From contig NW_024103862.1 in NCBI RefSeq assembly GCF_003945595.2, forward strand, positions 1,350,501 to 1,414,500: a stretch of DNA of 64,000 nucleotides, in the 5' to 3' direction. The notes beneath the pieces are model-generated. The model was given only the letters and a program-made list of their open reading frames with translations. It made no database searches and had not been told where the DNA came from. Position numbers and translations under genes: made by a program. This DNA comes from Pipra filicauda. Lineage: Eukaryota > Chordata > Aves > Passeriformes > Pipridae. Positions 1 through 14,800 of the stretch are shown piece after piece (position 1 is the first letter of the stretch; each line of letters starts with the position of its first letter).

Positions 1-3000
1 AAACAACCAATTTACATTATTTAAATGTATAATGGTATGTTCTTTGTAGATACTCTGAAATTTACTAAGTTAGCTAAAACAAATCACCAGAAGATGAAGT
101 TCTACAACACAGTATTCTTTCTCTATTTTATTCAGACACTCATTTTTAATGGATATTTACTCACTGTTGCATTCTAGGGCTTTGTTTAAATCCACTGAAC
201 CAAGATTTCTACTTCTCTTCAGAGAAGAGATTTTGGGAAAAAGTTCCACTCTACTTTTACCAAATCCTCTTTTAAGAAACAAACAAATAAAAACGTATGA
301 AAAAGTTAAGACTGCAGCCTACACACAAGTATGTGTCGTGTTATTTAGGAAGTATTTATTTTTTAACTGTTGGATGTAGTGAGACTTATCACCTCAGACA
401 AAGAACCACGTCGGCACAGTCGTAGAGATGCTCAACCAGGACTGGTCCACATCAGCCTGTATCTGCCCACACTTGTTTGCAGACATTGTCATCTGCTCAT
501 TCACAAAAGGTGTGCTGCACAGCAAAAAACTGGGCCAGTTTTGGAATTCAATAAAAATGCCTTCATCTGTGATTTTGAAGAGTTAAAAAACTGCACTATT
601 GTCACAGGACAAAGCTCCATCAGGGTCTCAAGACGCCAATTCATTCACTAAAGACAGAATTCTGAAGGTGAGATGCAAAAAGTTGAATTTTAGCTGCTTT
701 GAGTTACTGTGTTCCACTACTAATACACCTTCAGCAAAGACTGAGTGGTATAATGGAAACAGATAAACAGTAATTTCAATTCCCGCATACTTCACATATT
801 ACAAGTAACCTGGCTATGTAAGCGAAAACAGATGAACAATAACATGTGACAAGAAAAGCTACCAATGTTTTAGATTCTGTAATAAAACATTTATGTTCTA
901 TTTCTAAAGCACATCTTTTGAACAGTGAAAGACCATCTTACTGTGCTATATTTAACTGGAAACCTAAATAAAAAGCACTGAGTTTAGAATCTCACAGAAA
1001 GACAATATAAAACTGTCAACACACCACAACACCAGAAAAGAACATCACAGAACTTTAAGTCACGAAGTTGGATCTTAAATTTCTTCATGAATTATCTATA
1101 GAAGACACAAAGGACACAACAAGTGTGTCCTCTACATTCAAGGCTTAAGCTTTTTACCTTGGAGAGAAGCTTTCCCAGTAACTTTTATGTTTATCTGAAC
1201 ACTACTAGCTCACCTGTGCAGCTTCAGAGCTTCCAGGAGTGTGAGTGTGGAAAGGAGGAGCACAGCAAGCAATCAAGGCCTCCCCAGACAGCAGCTCTAT
1301 GTATGAATTTCCACAGATGTGTCTGTCTAGCTCATAAAGCCAGAGAAGAGAGCAACCATGTGCAATGCATGAAGGCTAAAAAGCACAGGGGCAGGGGACA
1401 GTGTGAGCTGCTCCTTTTGACTTGTTCCCTAGGCTTCTCTCTCACTCACACTTGCAAAGGAAATAGAAATAAATAAAATTAATAAAAACAACTAAACTTC
1501 TATTTGACTAAGTGATGGGTAATCTCCCACAGCTATATTGACACCTATCAAGACTCCCCAGTCAACCAAGCTTCCATTTATTATAAGCAGATCTGATTTT
1601 AAAAAATTAATAATTCCTACAGGGAGAAAAAAACTCAAACACCCAAACATTTCAGCATTTCCCTCGGCACACTGTTATATGCTAAAGCTCCAAAAGTATG
1701 CTAAGCATTAAAAAGGCAGTAATGGAATCATCTTTGTTTCTGGTTCCTTGATAGCCATTACAAAAAATTATGTTGTCAAAAAAGATTACATTTCAAGGGG
1801 AAAACTGGAAGTTTCATATTCATAAATTAAGCAGAGATAGCATCAGAACATCTGAAATAAATCAAGCCTGGCTTTCATTTTCCTATTCTGAGATTATTTT
1901 CATTAAAATAACTGAAGGATTACACAGGACAAACACTGAAATTGGTTACACAATTTGCTGTCAAATCAGTATAAACAAAAACGCACAAAAAAACCTCCAA
2001 AAGCATACACAAACCCAAACCATCAGAGGAGTTACAGTTTCTGCTACAAAGTTCTTTCTGGAGAAAATTCATCTGGAGATTCATCTGTACTAAACACTTA
2101 TTTCAGAACTTGCTTACCCACCATACTCAAAAATGCTTTTAGCCTTCTATGTGTTTTTCCAGGAACTAATTAAAACCTACACCCATTAAGGGTAAACTCA
2201 GCAATTTCTACTGAACTGGTTAAGCAGACCAATTTCAGCTCAACTCCTTAAACCTGGAGAGGCTCTAATGAGAGAGGAAGCTGAAAACCCATCTTCCAAA
2301 TGCCACAGCTCAACACACCTGCCACTTCAAGACTTTCCCTCGCTTTCCAGACTGTAATATATTATGACAGCTTCCCACCTTTTATTTTATTAAGCTACCA
2401 ATATAACCCTGTTTTACATACCTCTAAATTCTCATTCTCTGACCTGCAGCAGTAGATGCAAATTTCTTAGAGCAAATGCTTTAAAAGCTTGCTAATGAAG
2501 TTTAATAAAGGTATTTTCATGCAAAACTTGTGTTTTGTAGACATTTACCCAGTTGCAAAACACGTAGTTATTGCCTTTCATTAATATTCTGTCAGCATGC
2601 GGCTGTCAGCAATCCATACGTCCAGACACTTTTCATCAAAAACCAAACCTACTTATTTCAGCATCTCACCCACTATAGATAAAGCTGACCCTGAAACAGA
2701 GAGAGCTTTTCAGTAGTGTTGTGCCTTATGTCTGCAGGTGTTGAACTGAAAAGGACGACTGTATTTGAGAGCGAAATACACTGAAAAGGCTCAGCCTTCA
2801 ATTACAGAGATGTCAGTGTAAGATATATTTTCCTGGATACAAAGAAAGAGGATTTGTTTTTATTTGGTTTGGTTGTTGTTTTTTTTATCTAATACATCAG
2901 TACTGAGAAAGAGATAGCTGACAAAGGAACAGAAGAATTACAAGCTCAAAACTAATATAAAAAATTTTGTGGGCAAAAAATCCCACGACTGCAATCCCCC

Positions 3001-5649
3001 GTTAGGGGTAGGCATGGAAGGAGGTATGGAAACAGGCACATAAAGAAAGAGTTCTATTAATAGATTAATACATTTTTTATATACTTCACAGCTGACACAT
3101 TGACATAGAAAAAGGTGGAAAGTCAGAGGAAAAAATCTAGGGACTTCTTCAACTGCAACTAATATCCTTCTACAGTCTTCTCAAAAGTACGATATCCTTG
3201 TACAGACTTCTCATTATTCACCTGAGTGTGAACTTCATCACAGCTACAACATTCCAAGATCTCCTGCAATTAAAAACTACTTTCAAGTAATTTTTCTTAC
3301 ATGGATTTCACAGCAGTATACCTCCAAACTTAATATGCCATTTTTGAAGGTAACAAGATGCTACTTCCATTGTCAAGTCTTTAACATTAAACAGAATTTG
3401 AATTAAGAATGTAGCACAGGAAAAAAAATGTTATTTCAATAGGATTTGAAAGATTTACATTCATAAAATTATGTTCCATTTCCATTTCACTTAATTATCC
3501 CGCAGGGATGCTGAAAAAAAGCCATACAATTATTATATTGTTTCTTAAAGAAACAAGAATTGTAGCAGTTACCAACAAGAATGTTTATCTCTGAAGCTCC
3601 TTGCCACCCACTAGACACCTGTCAGCCTTGGCACTGGCCTTTATGTGCCCATGTAAAGAAGATTTTGCATGGCATAGCCCTCTCTTGACCAAATTAGGCT
3701 AACCTCATCTGCATTGACATCAGTGCCTACAATTTTGGAATCTCATCGACAGAAATAGCTTTATCACAGGGCCCAGCATACAAATTAAGCATCTGTATAG
3801 GGCATGTTGAACTTGTGGAAGTGATAAAAAGCTGTAGTGGAAAAATCTTAGCATATACTTTGAAGCTGTATCTAATTAAGGCAACAGTTAGCTACTTGGG
3901 GTGAATTTATTACTTTGAAGTCCTGGTGTTAGTCTGCTTGCTGTATTCTCTGTTTGCACACAAGCTGGTGTTAAAATCTTTCATTTTAACCTAGAACCTT
4001 GAACAGTAGTTCAGTATGTATTTCAGGTAGAAATTGCACATATTTTCGTTACCACATCCCAGTTTTGTTTTCAAAGTTGGCATCACTAATCATTCTGCTG
4101 TTCTGCAAGAAGCCATTTCAGCTTGCTACAGGATTATCTCCAGTACAAATTTTGTGCTGTCTGCACAAAAAAATAAAAATACCAAGTCACAATTATTTTC
4201 ATTAATGTCATATGACTTAGGCAGTACAGGGGAAATCTGGTATACTGGATCATAATTTCCTTATGAATGTAGTGAACTAATTTTAAAGAGGCACTTTTGG
4301 AACAAAGTAGAATGACAAAACAGTTGAGCTTAGGCAACAACAGGCAACCTCTGAAACACATTTGGAAGATGACGGAAGAGAACGAGAGGAGTAACCTGTA
4401 CTATTGTAGCATAATTCCAGGCTTCTCATCATTACGTCAGAGCTGGGAGTTCACAGATCAAAAGGGGTACAGCACCACTCGCCCCATTCTCCAGGTAAAA
4501 GGAGGATCTGCTGTCAGTTACTTCTCCAAATAGGATGGAAGACAGACACGAGCCTCAATATAATTAAAGCCTTTCTCATTTTATGGAAATACAGAAAAAA
4601 AGAACAGTAGAAAACGTTAAAAACATTCTTTGGTTTACATGAATATGGATGTCGCTGCTCCCCAAAGGAACAGTACCGGAAGTGCAAAGACTATTCCCAA
4701 AGATGCAGCTAAGAAAATATAGAAAGAAATGCAACCCAGCCTGTAGTTCAAGATCCCTGGCCTTTTGGCTCCCATCTGGAGCCAGCCTGTGACATACATG
4801 GCAGAACCTTGTTTCCCATGCTATAAAACACCCTACCTCCACCAAAATTGCCCCAACTCCTTCCTTATTGCTTCCTACTCAAAATTACAAACTGTCCTCT
4901 TGCCTTTAACCAAAATTTTGCTCATGCAATCAAATAACTCACTCATTCTACTGTCCCCTCTTTTGCATCATATTCCACCAAATAATAGTGTAGGAGAACA
5001 GGAAAAGAAGGGTAGCACATACTGTCCCATCAGCCTGGTCAAAGTCCTACTCCGTATCATGCCACAGAACTTATTGAAATCACCTTGGTCTTTCATTTCC
5101 TTTGCAAACTGTTAAGAGTTTTCAAATCCTCAACATAATCAACTCATTTTCAACACTGAACTTTTTATTCTGCTTTGTGATACACAAGTATTTCTATTAA
5201 GTACTTTTTATTTATTTCAAGAAAGTTTCATATATGTCCTTCCAAACAAGCAACACAAACATTTTGGAAAATATCCTGCACTGAAAGGTATACATGGCAA
5301 TAAACCATTAGACGAAATAGTCAGCTTATTATAATTCACCCTTATAATGTCCTTAATTTTAACCTCACCCTCAAAAATATCTTTCAAAAAAAAAGGAATA
5401 CTAGTGCATTTTAACTGAATTCTCCTACAGCATATACTCTCTGTTTTTTAACAAACCAAGAGCAAGATTCCTTTCTGTTTTCCCACAGAATTCCCAAGTC
5501 AATTTATGCACACAGGTTGCTGCTCCACGTCATAATTCTTCACTTAAAAAGTGAAAAGTCTGAAATGGCAATAGGCTTCACACACTGCAAAGGGCTCAAA
5601 CTTCGACGGCAGAATTAATTTTCTCTAAAGCATTTATCAAAACTATCAG
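1..5649 (-). other. PDE7A intron 1, distal part (no gene seen)
   Basis: This AT-rich stretch is assigned to PDE7A intron 1 because exon 1 lies at 30229-30366 on the minus strand and no second exon was recognised before the window's left end. Short ORFs occur (for example 370-651 and 4765-5115) but none resembles a known protein or has exon-like boundaries. I looked for the first exon of the shorter PDE7A2-type isoform on the minus strand and did not find it. The intronic assignment is inference from gene order. Confidence 0.6.
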
Positions 5650-5829
5650 AGCACTTCACAAGTTGCTGCCCAGAGAAGTTGTGGATGCCTGGAAGTATTC
5701 AAGACCAGGCTTTGAGCAACTGGATAGGGCTTTGAGCAACCTGGTCTAGTGACCCTGCCCATGGCAGCGGGTTTGGAATGAGATGATCTTTAAGGTCCTC
5801 CTATCCCAAACTATTCTGTGATTCTATGA
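5650..5829 (+). mobile_element. CR1 LINE 3' tail
   Basis: The stretch reads as the end of the CR1 reverse-transcriptase ORF (a trace of the [10 protein letters not shown] end motif), followed by the CR1 3' UTR and terminal ATTCTGTG ATTCTATG octamers at about 5813-5828. It is 5' truncated, as most avian CR1 copies are. An internal short duplication repeats the phrase around ttgagcaac at 5711-5741. The insertion is antisense to PDE7A. Confidence 0.85.
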
Positions 5830-8800
5830 CAAGTATTCATCCTCAAACCCCAGCTCAGAACCAAGATCAGAGCCCAGATATCAGTCCCAGTTTAAGACTG
5901 CTAGAATTGTATTCTTCCATTCTTTTAATCACATATGGCCCTCACATAAGCACAGCTCTCCGGCCTAAGCGCCTTCCTCTTTTGGGAGTGGGTGGAGGAG
6001 AGGAAGAGGACAGGAAAGGCAAATCAGGCTGCAAGATCTCACATCAAACACTTAACAAATGAGAAGCATCCAGTCATGACCTAGGAAAAGCTTGATTTAC
6101 ATGTCTGCACTAATAAGCAATCACAAGATGGAAGCATGAGAAATATCTTTTTCTCCAGAGTGGCATTTAACTGCCTTTTAAATACACACAATCCTCCATT
6201 CTTCTTAGACAAAACACACAAGGAATGGCTAAAATGCTTCTCATAACAAAAGCAAGTACATTTTGTGCAATAAAAGAGGCAGAGATTTCCTGGAAAACAT
6301 AAACAAAATCAAAACCCCACAGTGCACTGATGTAAGGATGTTAACATGGATTGCACAGGCAATCCAAATGTGTATTTCCCAAATATTGTACTTGTCTTTA
6401 GCATTACATCTATAAGGGAAGAACACTGCAGTCACAGTTTTTTTGTTTTCTTTCAATTGAAAAAAAAAAAAAACCAGAAAACAACAAACCAACAACCAAA
6501 CTATGAAACTCTATAGGTCAGAACATACTCTACCCCCATAATTTACCAGAGAAGTTACAAACTCTATCTTCATCTCAGAGACAACTTTTGCTGTTGTAAG
6601 ATATAAACTACATACATAACTCATAATTTCTAATAATAGAAAACAAAAATCTATTTCAAAAATGAACACACTGAAAGTGTATCTTGAGCAATAGAGTAAT
6701 AATTCTTTTATATAGAGATAAATACACTCAGTATATAAGCTATATGTAGAAAAAATTGCACAAATTTAAAGCAATCATTCTCAACCAGCGAGTGCCAACT
6801 TTTTACAGAAAGTGGTACAATGCAAAAAAAAAAAACAAACCTAGAGTAGTTTTGTATACCCACTCATTTTTATCTTTCTAGACCTGAGATACTTATACTA
6901 TTCCCTGAACAACTGAACTTTCTACACTGGACTGGCTGCTTTAATTACCTACAAACCCCAAAGTTCAATAAAAATCTTTAAAACTTGTGGGTTTAAAAGT
7001 TGTCTGAAGTTGTTTCCTCCAGGCACACAATGCCTACTAGGGTTGTAAGTGGTGTAGTAATCAGGGCTAGGTGTGGACAGGGCGTTAGCCATAAAGCAAT
7101 CCGTCCTTAGAGATGAGAATAAGTTTTCAGTTCACGCCAAAATGCCTTCGACCCTGAAAATTTAACACTGTACAAAGCTTTGAACAGGTTAGCCACAAGA
7201 GCACTGCAGCGCGTTTGAGAGCCTCCTCCTTTACAATAATTACAATGAGACTAAACATTGCTTAATTAAGTTTCCTTGTTTAATAAAAATAATTACCTGA
7301 TGTTTTAAAAACCCACAGGTATAGGGCAGTTTATCTGAAACGCTGATGCCTCCTGTCATCAGGTTACGGCTTGTATTTGGTGGCACCAGACTAACATAAG
7401 TCCTTTGAGACCACCTTGAGCAAAAAGATTGCAATGCTGCCTGTTACAGTGTGTGTGCACAGGGTACAACACCCAGCTGACTCAGAACTCAATCTAAGTA
7501 CATTGCTAGATCTTTCTATTCCCTAATTTTGCAAAATAGGTTTCAATATAAAAGTCAACATCCAAGAAGTAGAAGAAAGTGACCAATAAGCTGAACTCCT
7601 TTCCTGGCTCCAGTCTCCCCCATACCACGGACATGGTACAGGAGGCTCGCTGTCCTTCACCTGTACGCCTTTCAACCTTCCACTGAAGCATGGCTTGTCC
7701 TAAGGCAATATATATTATTCCACCGCTTCCTGAATCCAGACATGTTGTGAAGGAGTTGGATAAGCTCATACAAATGCAAGCCTCCTGAAGAGAGGAACTG
7801 GAGTAAAAAAAATTATTTTTTGCAAGTAAGTATCTATTATCATATGTTGGAACAGACCACAGAAACAGTTTTGATATCAAAATTGTAACTTCTTCAAGGC
7901 TTAGGAAGGCAAGTCTATTATTGTATTACTGAAAAATATGGTTATGTTTAAAAAAACAGCATATATCTGTGAAATACAGAGGATAAATTTCAATTTTTAT
8001 CAAGCAGTATGTTTTCATGTTAATGCTTTCTCCTTGTTTTTGTAGAAAAAAAAAATGTAGACAACTAGAAACTAAAAAATTACTTTGAATGCGAAGTTAT
8101 GAAGGTCACAACAATATCCCCCACAAAACCTGCTGAAGGGACAATAAGCTTCTTTCCAATGACAGATGAAATTAGCTGGATATTCTCATATTTTCATGGA
8201 AATCATTCCATATAAAATGGAATCTCATATGTGAAATTAAGCAAGTAGTTTAGCAGCCCCCAACCTCTTCCGCCCTATAAATTAAATTACATCACAAACC
8301 CCTCGAAAGAGAAATCTAGCTTTTATTCTCTAACCAAATATCACAGCATACTTGTTTATTTTACTTTCGTTTTTCCTAGACATTTTGTACAACAAAACAT
8401 GTTCTGACAAACTCCCCTGATGGATTACTTTTCTATTTTATTCCCCGAACAATTATGTATAAATCATGTGGCATAGTTTGAGAGTCTTCCTTTAAAATTG
8501 AAAGGATGGTGATTTCCATAACTGCCAGCATTTTTGTTATTTCAAATACAAAGGGTGAACTGTAAGAAACCCAATGAACAACTGAACAGAAAGCCCCCAT
8601 GCTGCACTGCAGATAAGACTAAAAACAGGTGAGAAAGCTTAACATCAGCATTACTTATAATTTTTGTTTGCTCTTAAGACAGAAAAGAATAGGAGGTGGG
8701 GGAGGTCTGAAAAAATCTTTGAGAAAGAAATATAACTTCGGATGGATTTGGGTAGTCATTTTTTCTCCCACCCCACCCCGTTACATTATCTGTTTGACAG

Positions 8801-11800
8801 AGGTTTGCTTACTCAGTTTCAACTTTATTGGGTTTCACTTCCTAATTTTTTCTTGCAGCAGCAGAAGTACAACCAACCCGCCTATTTCACAAGAATATAC
8901 ATGAGTGCATCTCAGGCCCTAAGACCATGACCTATTCAATGGTGCTACTTAGTTGCTCTTCCCTTTTATCTTGTCTTCGCAGTGAAACCTTAACAAGGTC
9001 TGCAAACCGCTCCAGCTCATTAACCAAGAATTTAGAAAACGGGAGGCTGGGAAAACTCCAGCTTGTAGTGAGGCATAAGAGCTTCTCCTGAAATATGATG
9101 AGCAAGCATTTTGCAAAGCCAGAAGAACAACCCAACTCTGGGAGCTGGGGGAAGTGACTGAATTCATGAATCTATAAATGTAAACAGCATGTGTACCCTA
9201 AGGAAGGAGAAGACAACATTCACAGGCTTTTCTTTAGCTGTCACTCATGACAATTAACTAACTGCAGGTAGGAGCTAAGCATCACCACCACCTGACTAAT
9301 CCAGAAGAAACCTGGGCTCCATTTCACAGTTCACACAAACAGGGAACCAGAAGAGAGGTCAGGCATACTCTTGCCTCCCTCAACAAGCAGACTATTTTTT
9401 CACCTCTGATTGACAGTTTCCATTTTAGCACACACACGCAAGAGCACACCAGTTCAGGCAAAGTTCTTAAAAAGTAACTATCCAATCTTCCTACATTTAT
9501 CAATCTAAACTGCCAGATATCTGGAAATCCTTCAGAGAGCAACTTAGTATCACATACAGCACATCAGCACATTCTGGGCACTGCGATAATTCGATACTAC
9601 AAAGTCTAGAACTGACTCTGAGTTTATGAACATGGGAACTGCCTCCATGTATGTGCTAAATCCGTGCATGTCAAAGCCTGCTACATGCGTGCACAAGGGT
9701 GCTCCAATTCCTAACCTCGCTCTCCAGTTGAGAATATTAGGTGACTCACTTCCTTGATATGCATATGCATCATTTCAGTGTCAGTAAGAGACCTTGCCTT
9801 TTCAAACCGCAGGCGTTGTCAAACTCCATCAGACCAAATCAACATCAGACCAGTGATGTCCCTTTAAGGGAAAACAGTTCTTGGTATATCTGATGTCAAT
9901 CCATGTTCCTGAAAAAATTATGGGGGGTAGGGGGGCACACGGACACACAGTTGGGAGGGAGGTAATTCTGCTTTCTAGAACATTTTTTTGTACCTATGGT
10001 CAAAACTGATAGGCAAGCAACCAAAAAGCATTCAGCATTAAAGCATCGAAGAATCATTGGATCACGAGAAAAAAAGAAATTAATAACAAAAACCAATGCA
10101 TAATGTCAAGCATTACACAGATTCATACTTTGAGCTTTGCAAATAGCCAAGAACTGTAATACCTCTAAAACAGCACATCAATTGTGTAATTATTACCAGT
10201 GAAGTAACAGGCCCATTGTATCTGTTGATGTAAAAGGATAATTCAGTATCTATAAAGACAGTTTAATCTCTAAAAAAATTGATAAAACTATCTTCACTGT
10301 CTTGATTCAGGTGTTTTTTAAATCTACAAAATCCTTCTCAAGTATGACATCAAATTTTTTTTCACCTTGCACTCATTTCTGCAGAATATCAACAGCCCAC
10401 AACTGAATTAATATGTCAAAATGAAGGCCTCCAAGACATCAAGGCTGCCAGATTATGAAGGTGTGTGATGACTTTACATTAAGTTCTTTATTGTGCTGGT
10501 AAAAGAACACCGTGTCTGCTGATGGAACTGAAATCATTAATCCACACAAAAGGTTTTTCATTAACTAGTGAGGCTCCTTCCATTCCCCAGACAGCCCTGA
10601 AAGAGCAGATCCTAAAACTCTCCTAGAAATTTCCTATCAAGAGATTGTTTTCAGGAATAGTATTTTGGTGTGGGTTGGTGCTATCAGAGTAATACACTTG
10701 GTTATAATGTAATGGCTAAGATAAAACCCAATTTTAGAAAGCATAAACCATCTGAAAACATTATAATCACCCACCAATTTTATGATGCAACAGCTATTAA
10801 TGTTTGTAATTTAAAGGTACTAAAATAAGACTTTCACTTTTTTCACCCACAGAAAATACTAATCAAAGTTAAGTGTTACAGAAGAACTGAGAATTTTATC
10901 TGAAATCTTAAGTTGCTAAAAACGTGCAAACTTGTAATGAAAACTGAAAAAAGAGGGTTGAATTAAAAAAACGTCCTCCACTAATATGAATAAAAAGCTG
11001 GGAATAAAAAAACGTGTATTCCAAGAGCTGCAATTATGATCCTTCACCTATTGTACTTGAATGACAGCAATGGATACAAAAATACTTTTTATTTGCCATG
11101 ATGCACAAGGCAATTTTTTAAATCCAGTTATTTAAATCATTACTATCTGCAAATATAATGAATGCATCATATTGTATAACAGGCAAAATGGGTAATTTCT
11201 AGGAAAATAATCAGTTTACGTGACCTTGGAAATTCTTGATACAGTAATAATCACTAAAGCTGCAACTGGAGTTGTTACATTTGTCAGTACAGATTTAACT
11301 TCTGGAGCACTGCTCTGTAAACCTTCAATGCACAGCCTGCCTATATTCCAGGCAACCCCAAGACAGCCAGTATACGACTCATAAAAAGTTATCTCACTTC
11401 TCCAAAAAATAAATAACACAGATCCATCAAAAAAACCCAGACTAGAAGTTCACTTCAGAAGAAAAGAACATTTTTTTTACTTATCTGCATACCCCGAAAC
11501 CAGTTTTCTGAAAGAGACCCAATACTGAAAACATGCCGTAGGCCTCCTCTTCCAGAAGAGACCTTAATCCCCAGCTTCTTCAGTTTTTGTTCTCCTGTCA
11601 GTTCCTTACAACCGCACTTTCCTTGCCAACGTGTGAGGTACCGCAAATTCTTAAGTAACTGACATCATTTCCAAAGACAAATCACCTAGATGGCCGGACA
11701 AAGCTGATTAAAAAGATACAGTACATCCATACCAGCTTCATTTAAATGCGTGGGAGGAACCGACATTGGTGCCAACACACTTATGTAATGTGGTCCCTGC

Positions 11801-14800
11801 AGATGTTCAAAGCTTTGAGTTGTCAGCTGGATTTGGAGATACACATCACAAAGCAGACTGGTAATTTAAAGAAGAACCCTCCAGGTGGTGTTGTGTGGAT
11901 TTTAACATGGCGAAACATCTCGAAAAACATGCTGGGATATCTACCATATAGAACAGCCAGTTTTAAAAACCTCAATGACACATTCCACCATGGGCTAATT
12001 AGAATTAATTCGTGCCCCATGGCCTCAAGAGCTGCTCTTAGAATTACTTATAATTCCTTAATCATCTTTAAGAAGGCATCCTTTTGCCATAATTTGGTCT
12101 ACGGTTGTAGAACAATTTAAAATTCATAACTCCTAAACTTGTCCATCCACACATAACATTTTCAAATGCCTTTATTTCTTGTTAAGCTGTGTGCCTGTGA
12201 GTGTGCCTGACAGAGAGAACAAATGAATGACCCAGTCTGTCCCTTTACCACTTTCAACAGAAACCAGAGGGCTGCACTTGAGCCACCTTTTGTACCCTAA
12301 CAATGAAACAAAGGACAAGAGTAAAGAATGCACAGTTCTTAAATACCACTATATAGGAAGTCCTATCTCAAATATCTGAAACATCTACCCATGAACATCC
12401 CCTTCCTTCCTCAGTATTTTTTCCCTTTTAAATTACAGGCTCAGGTATACCTTTTGCCTCTGTTTCCTACTAGTTTTACACATTCAAACAGTTTTTTTCT
12501 CCTTCACACTACTGTTGAAATATTTTACCTCTGTATATCAAAAAGCACAGCTCACACTTATAAATAACACATATTCGTTTGAGGAATTCTAGTTAAAGTT
12601 GCAAAGTTAAAAATAAACCAGCATTCTTAGACAAAAAAGTAGGAGATGCAAACTTTAAGTGCTTCATTTTCTGAGTATGAAGGACCAATTACTGCAGTTT
12701 TCACACAGCGTGATGAAGAGCCAGTATTACCAAGCACAGCCCTTATGCATCTGTCTACTAGCTAGCTTCATTCAAACACTGCCTGAGACCTTTAAAAACA
12801 AGCAGCTTGGCAGTCCTTTCCTTAGTAGTATGTCTACTATAAAGTCAAACAGAATAATTTGATACTAAATACTTAAAATATACTCATGAAGGTGAACACT
12901 CATGAAAGATAAATGCACTTGCTTATCACGCCAACAGCATTTTAATGCCTATGGAATACCAAGACAACATTTTATTTTAAAGCCCACCAACCAGAGATGC
13001 TTTCTGTAGTCTAAAGAGCTAAAAGACATCACGTTTCTCTCTGTAGCAAAAAACATACCTAGTAATCAGAATAACCCACAGTTGCTGCTGGAGGCTTAAA
13101 TAAGTGTTGTAGACACAGCATAAATGAGCTATTATCAAAGACATGTCCTTATCTAACAGAGCAATTTTTCACAAATAAGCCTAAACATTAATTTCATTCA
13201 GTAAAAAACCAATACACTACAAGAGTACACTGCAGTTAAAAGTGAAAGCAACACCAAGGAATCCAGCACTACTGCCTATTACAGTATCTGCACCAGTAAT
13301 TCTGTATTACTAGTTCTGGGCGCCAGCTGGCAACATCAGACCCCAAAATATTTATCTTCATTCTCAACCTTTTTCTGTCTCAAACAGCAGCATGAAGGAT
13401 TACAGACTGACCAGATCCTTTTCCCCTAAGCGTAAGTCCCTCTTCCCCTCAAAAGTATAGGAGCAGAACTATCATATTCTATGGTAGACAAAGGAGCCCA
13501 TAGAAGAGTCTGCAAGGCTTGGAAAGAGAATCTATGACGGAGTAAAGATTCCAAAAACAGCTAAGTGAAGGGATACACTTCTGTGTATCTGCATAGCTGA
13601 GATGGGAACAGAGATGCTGAAGGAGATGGACACTTCAGCAGCACCCTTCAACCAGATCACACAGGACATGAGAGGTCACTGCTGTTAGGGCAGAGATGAC
13701 AAGTCCCTTATCTCACCTACACTCCTTGCACAATTTTTCAGCGCTAGAGTAGAGGTTTAACAGTATTTTGACTTCTTATTGTAACATTGTTTTTCATAAC
13801 AGCACAGAGAAAAATTTAAAATGCACATTTCAGGCAAGGAAGCGTAAATCACTAGCACACACACAACTAGTTCAGAATTGCCAACTGAAAAAATAAGTTT
13901 CTACATAGGGTAAAACTCACATAACATTTAGATCAGCACACTATAAAACTAAAGAATATAATCACGTCACTAAATATCTATTTTAACTACAAAGCCATCT
14001 GCCTTGAAAACTGCAGATCTCCCATCTTTGTTGAACCCAAACACTACGTTGTTGAATGCACCAATGAATTTTCACTAATATGTTTCTTTCTCCTGAACTA
14101 CAAAATGTACAACCATGGACTGATAAAACAGAAAAAACCTGCAGGATACCTGGGATTGAATATAAAAAAAGAAGGTATTGAAAAAGTACTGCAATTATAT
14201 ACACTAATTCTTTTTTCTGCACATAAGGGAGTTTTGCCAGGTCAGTTTATTCATGGGATGAAACCTGACTTTGAATTATTTCAGTTCATTATGCATCTAA
14301 TTAAGTAGCTTTCTGGTTAAGTCCTCTGGATATCATTGCCCTGGTGCTTTTACCAAACCCCTTCTAATCACTGAACTGAACCACTGAACTGTGCACTAAA
14401 GACAATAGCACATTTCACAGTCCCATTTTATAAGCTGTTTCAGGCCTGTACTCTACTGGTTGACTTGGGTGTTGAGAAGATTCACAGCAGTCACAGGAAA
14501 AGTAAGATTTCAGACAAAAATCCAGAAACTAGAAACTGTAACCATACTCTCCATCTGAACACTCGGTAGAATGAGGCCCACTTCCAAAACCAGGACTGTC
14601 TCTTTTCCTGTATCCTCCCTTTTCCAACTCACTTTAACTAACAACTGCCTCAAATGCAGCCCCTTTATCCCAGTTGCATGCAGACAGCAGTCCTCAGTCT
14701 ACTGGAATCACAGGCAAAGCAGCAGCAAGGGAACCAAACAGAGAGCACAGATAATTATAGCACCTATGAGACAATATCACAGACCTGATGGACATGAAGC

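Noticed and set aside
370..651. 93-codon ORF with a CRHCHLLIHKRC stretch resembling a zinc-binding pattern
   Set aside because: Only one Cys/His cluster, no recognised family, and no exon-like edges. Chance is more likely; a decayed retrocopy cannot be excluded.
7506..7880. 124-codon minus-strand ORF
   Set aside because: No domain or family resemblance and no supporting signals.
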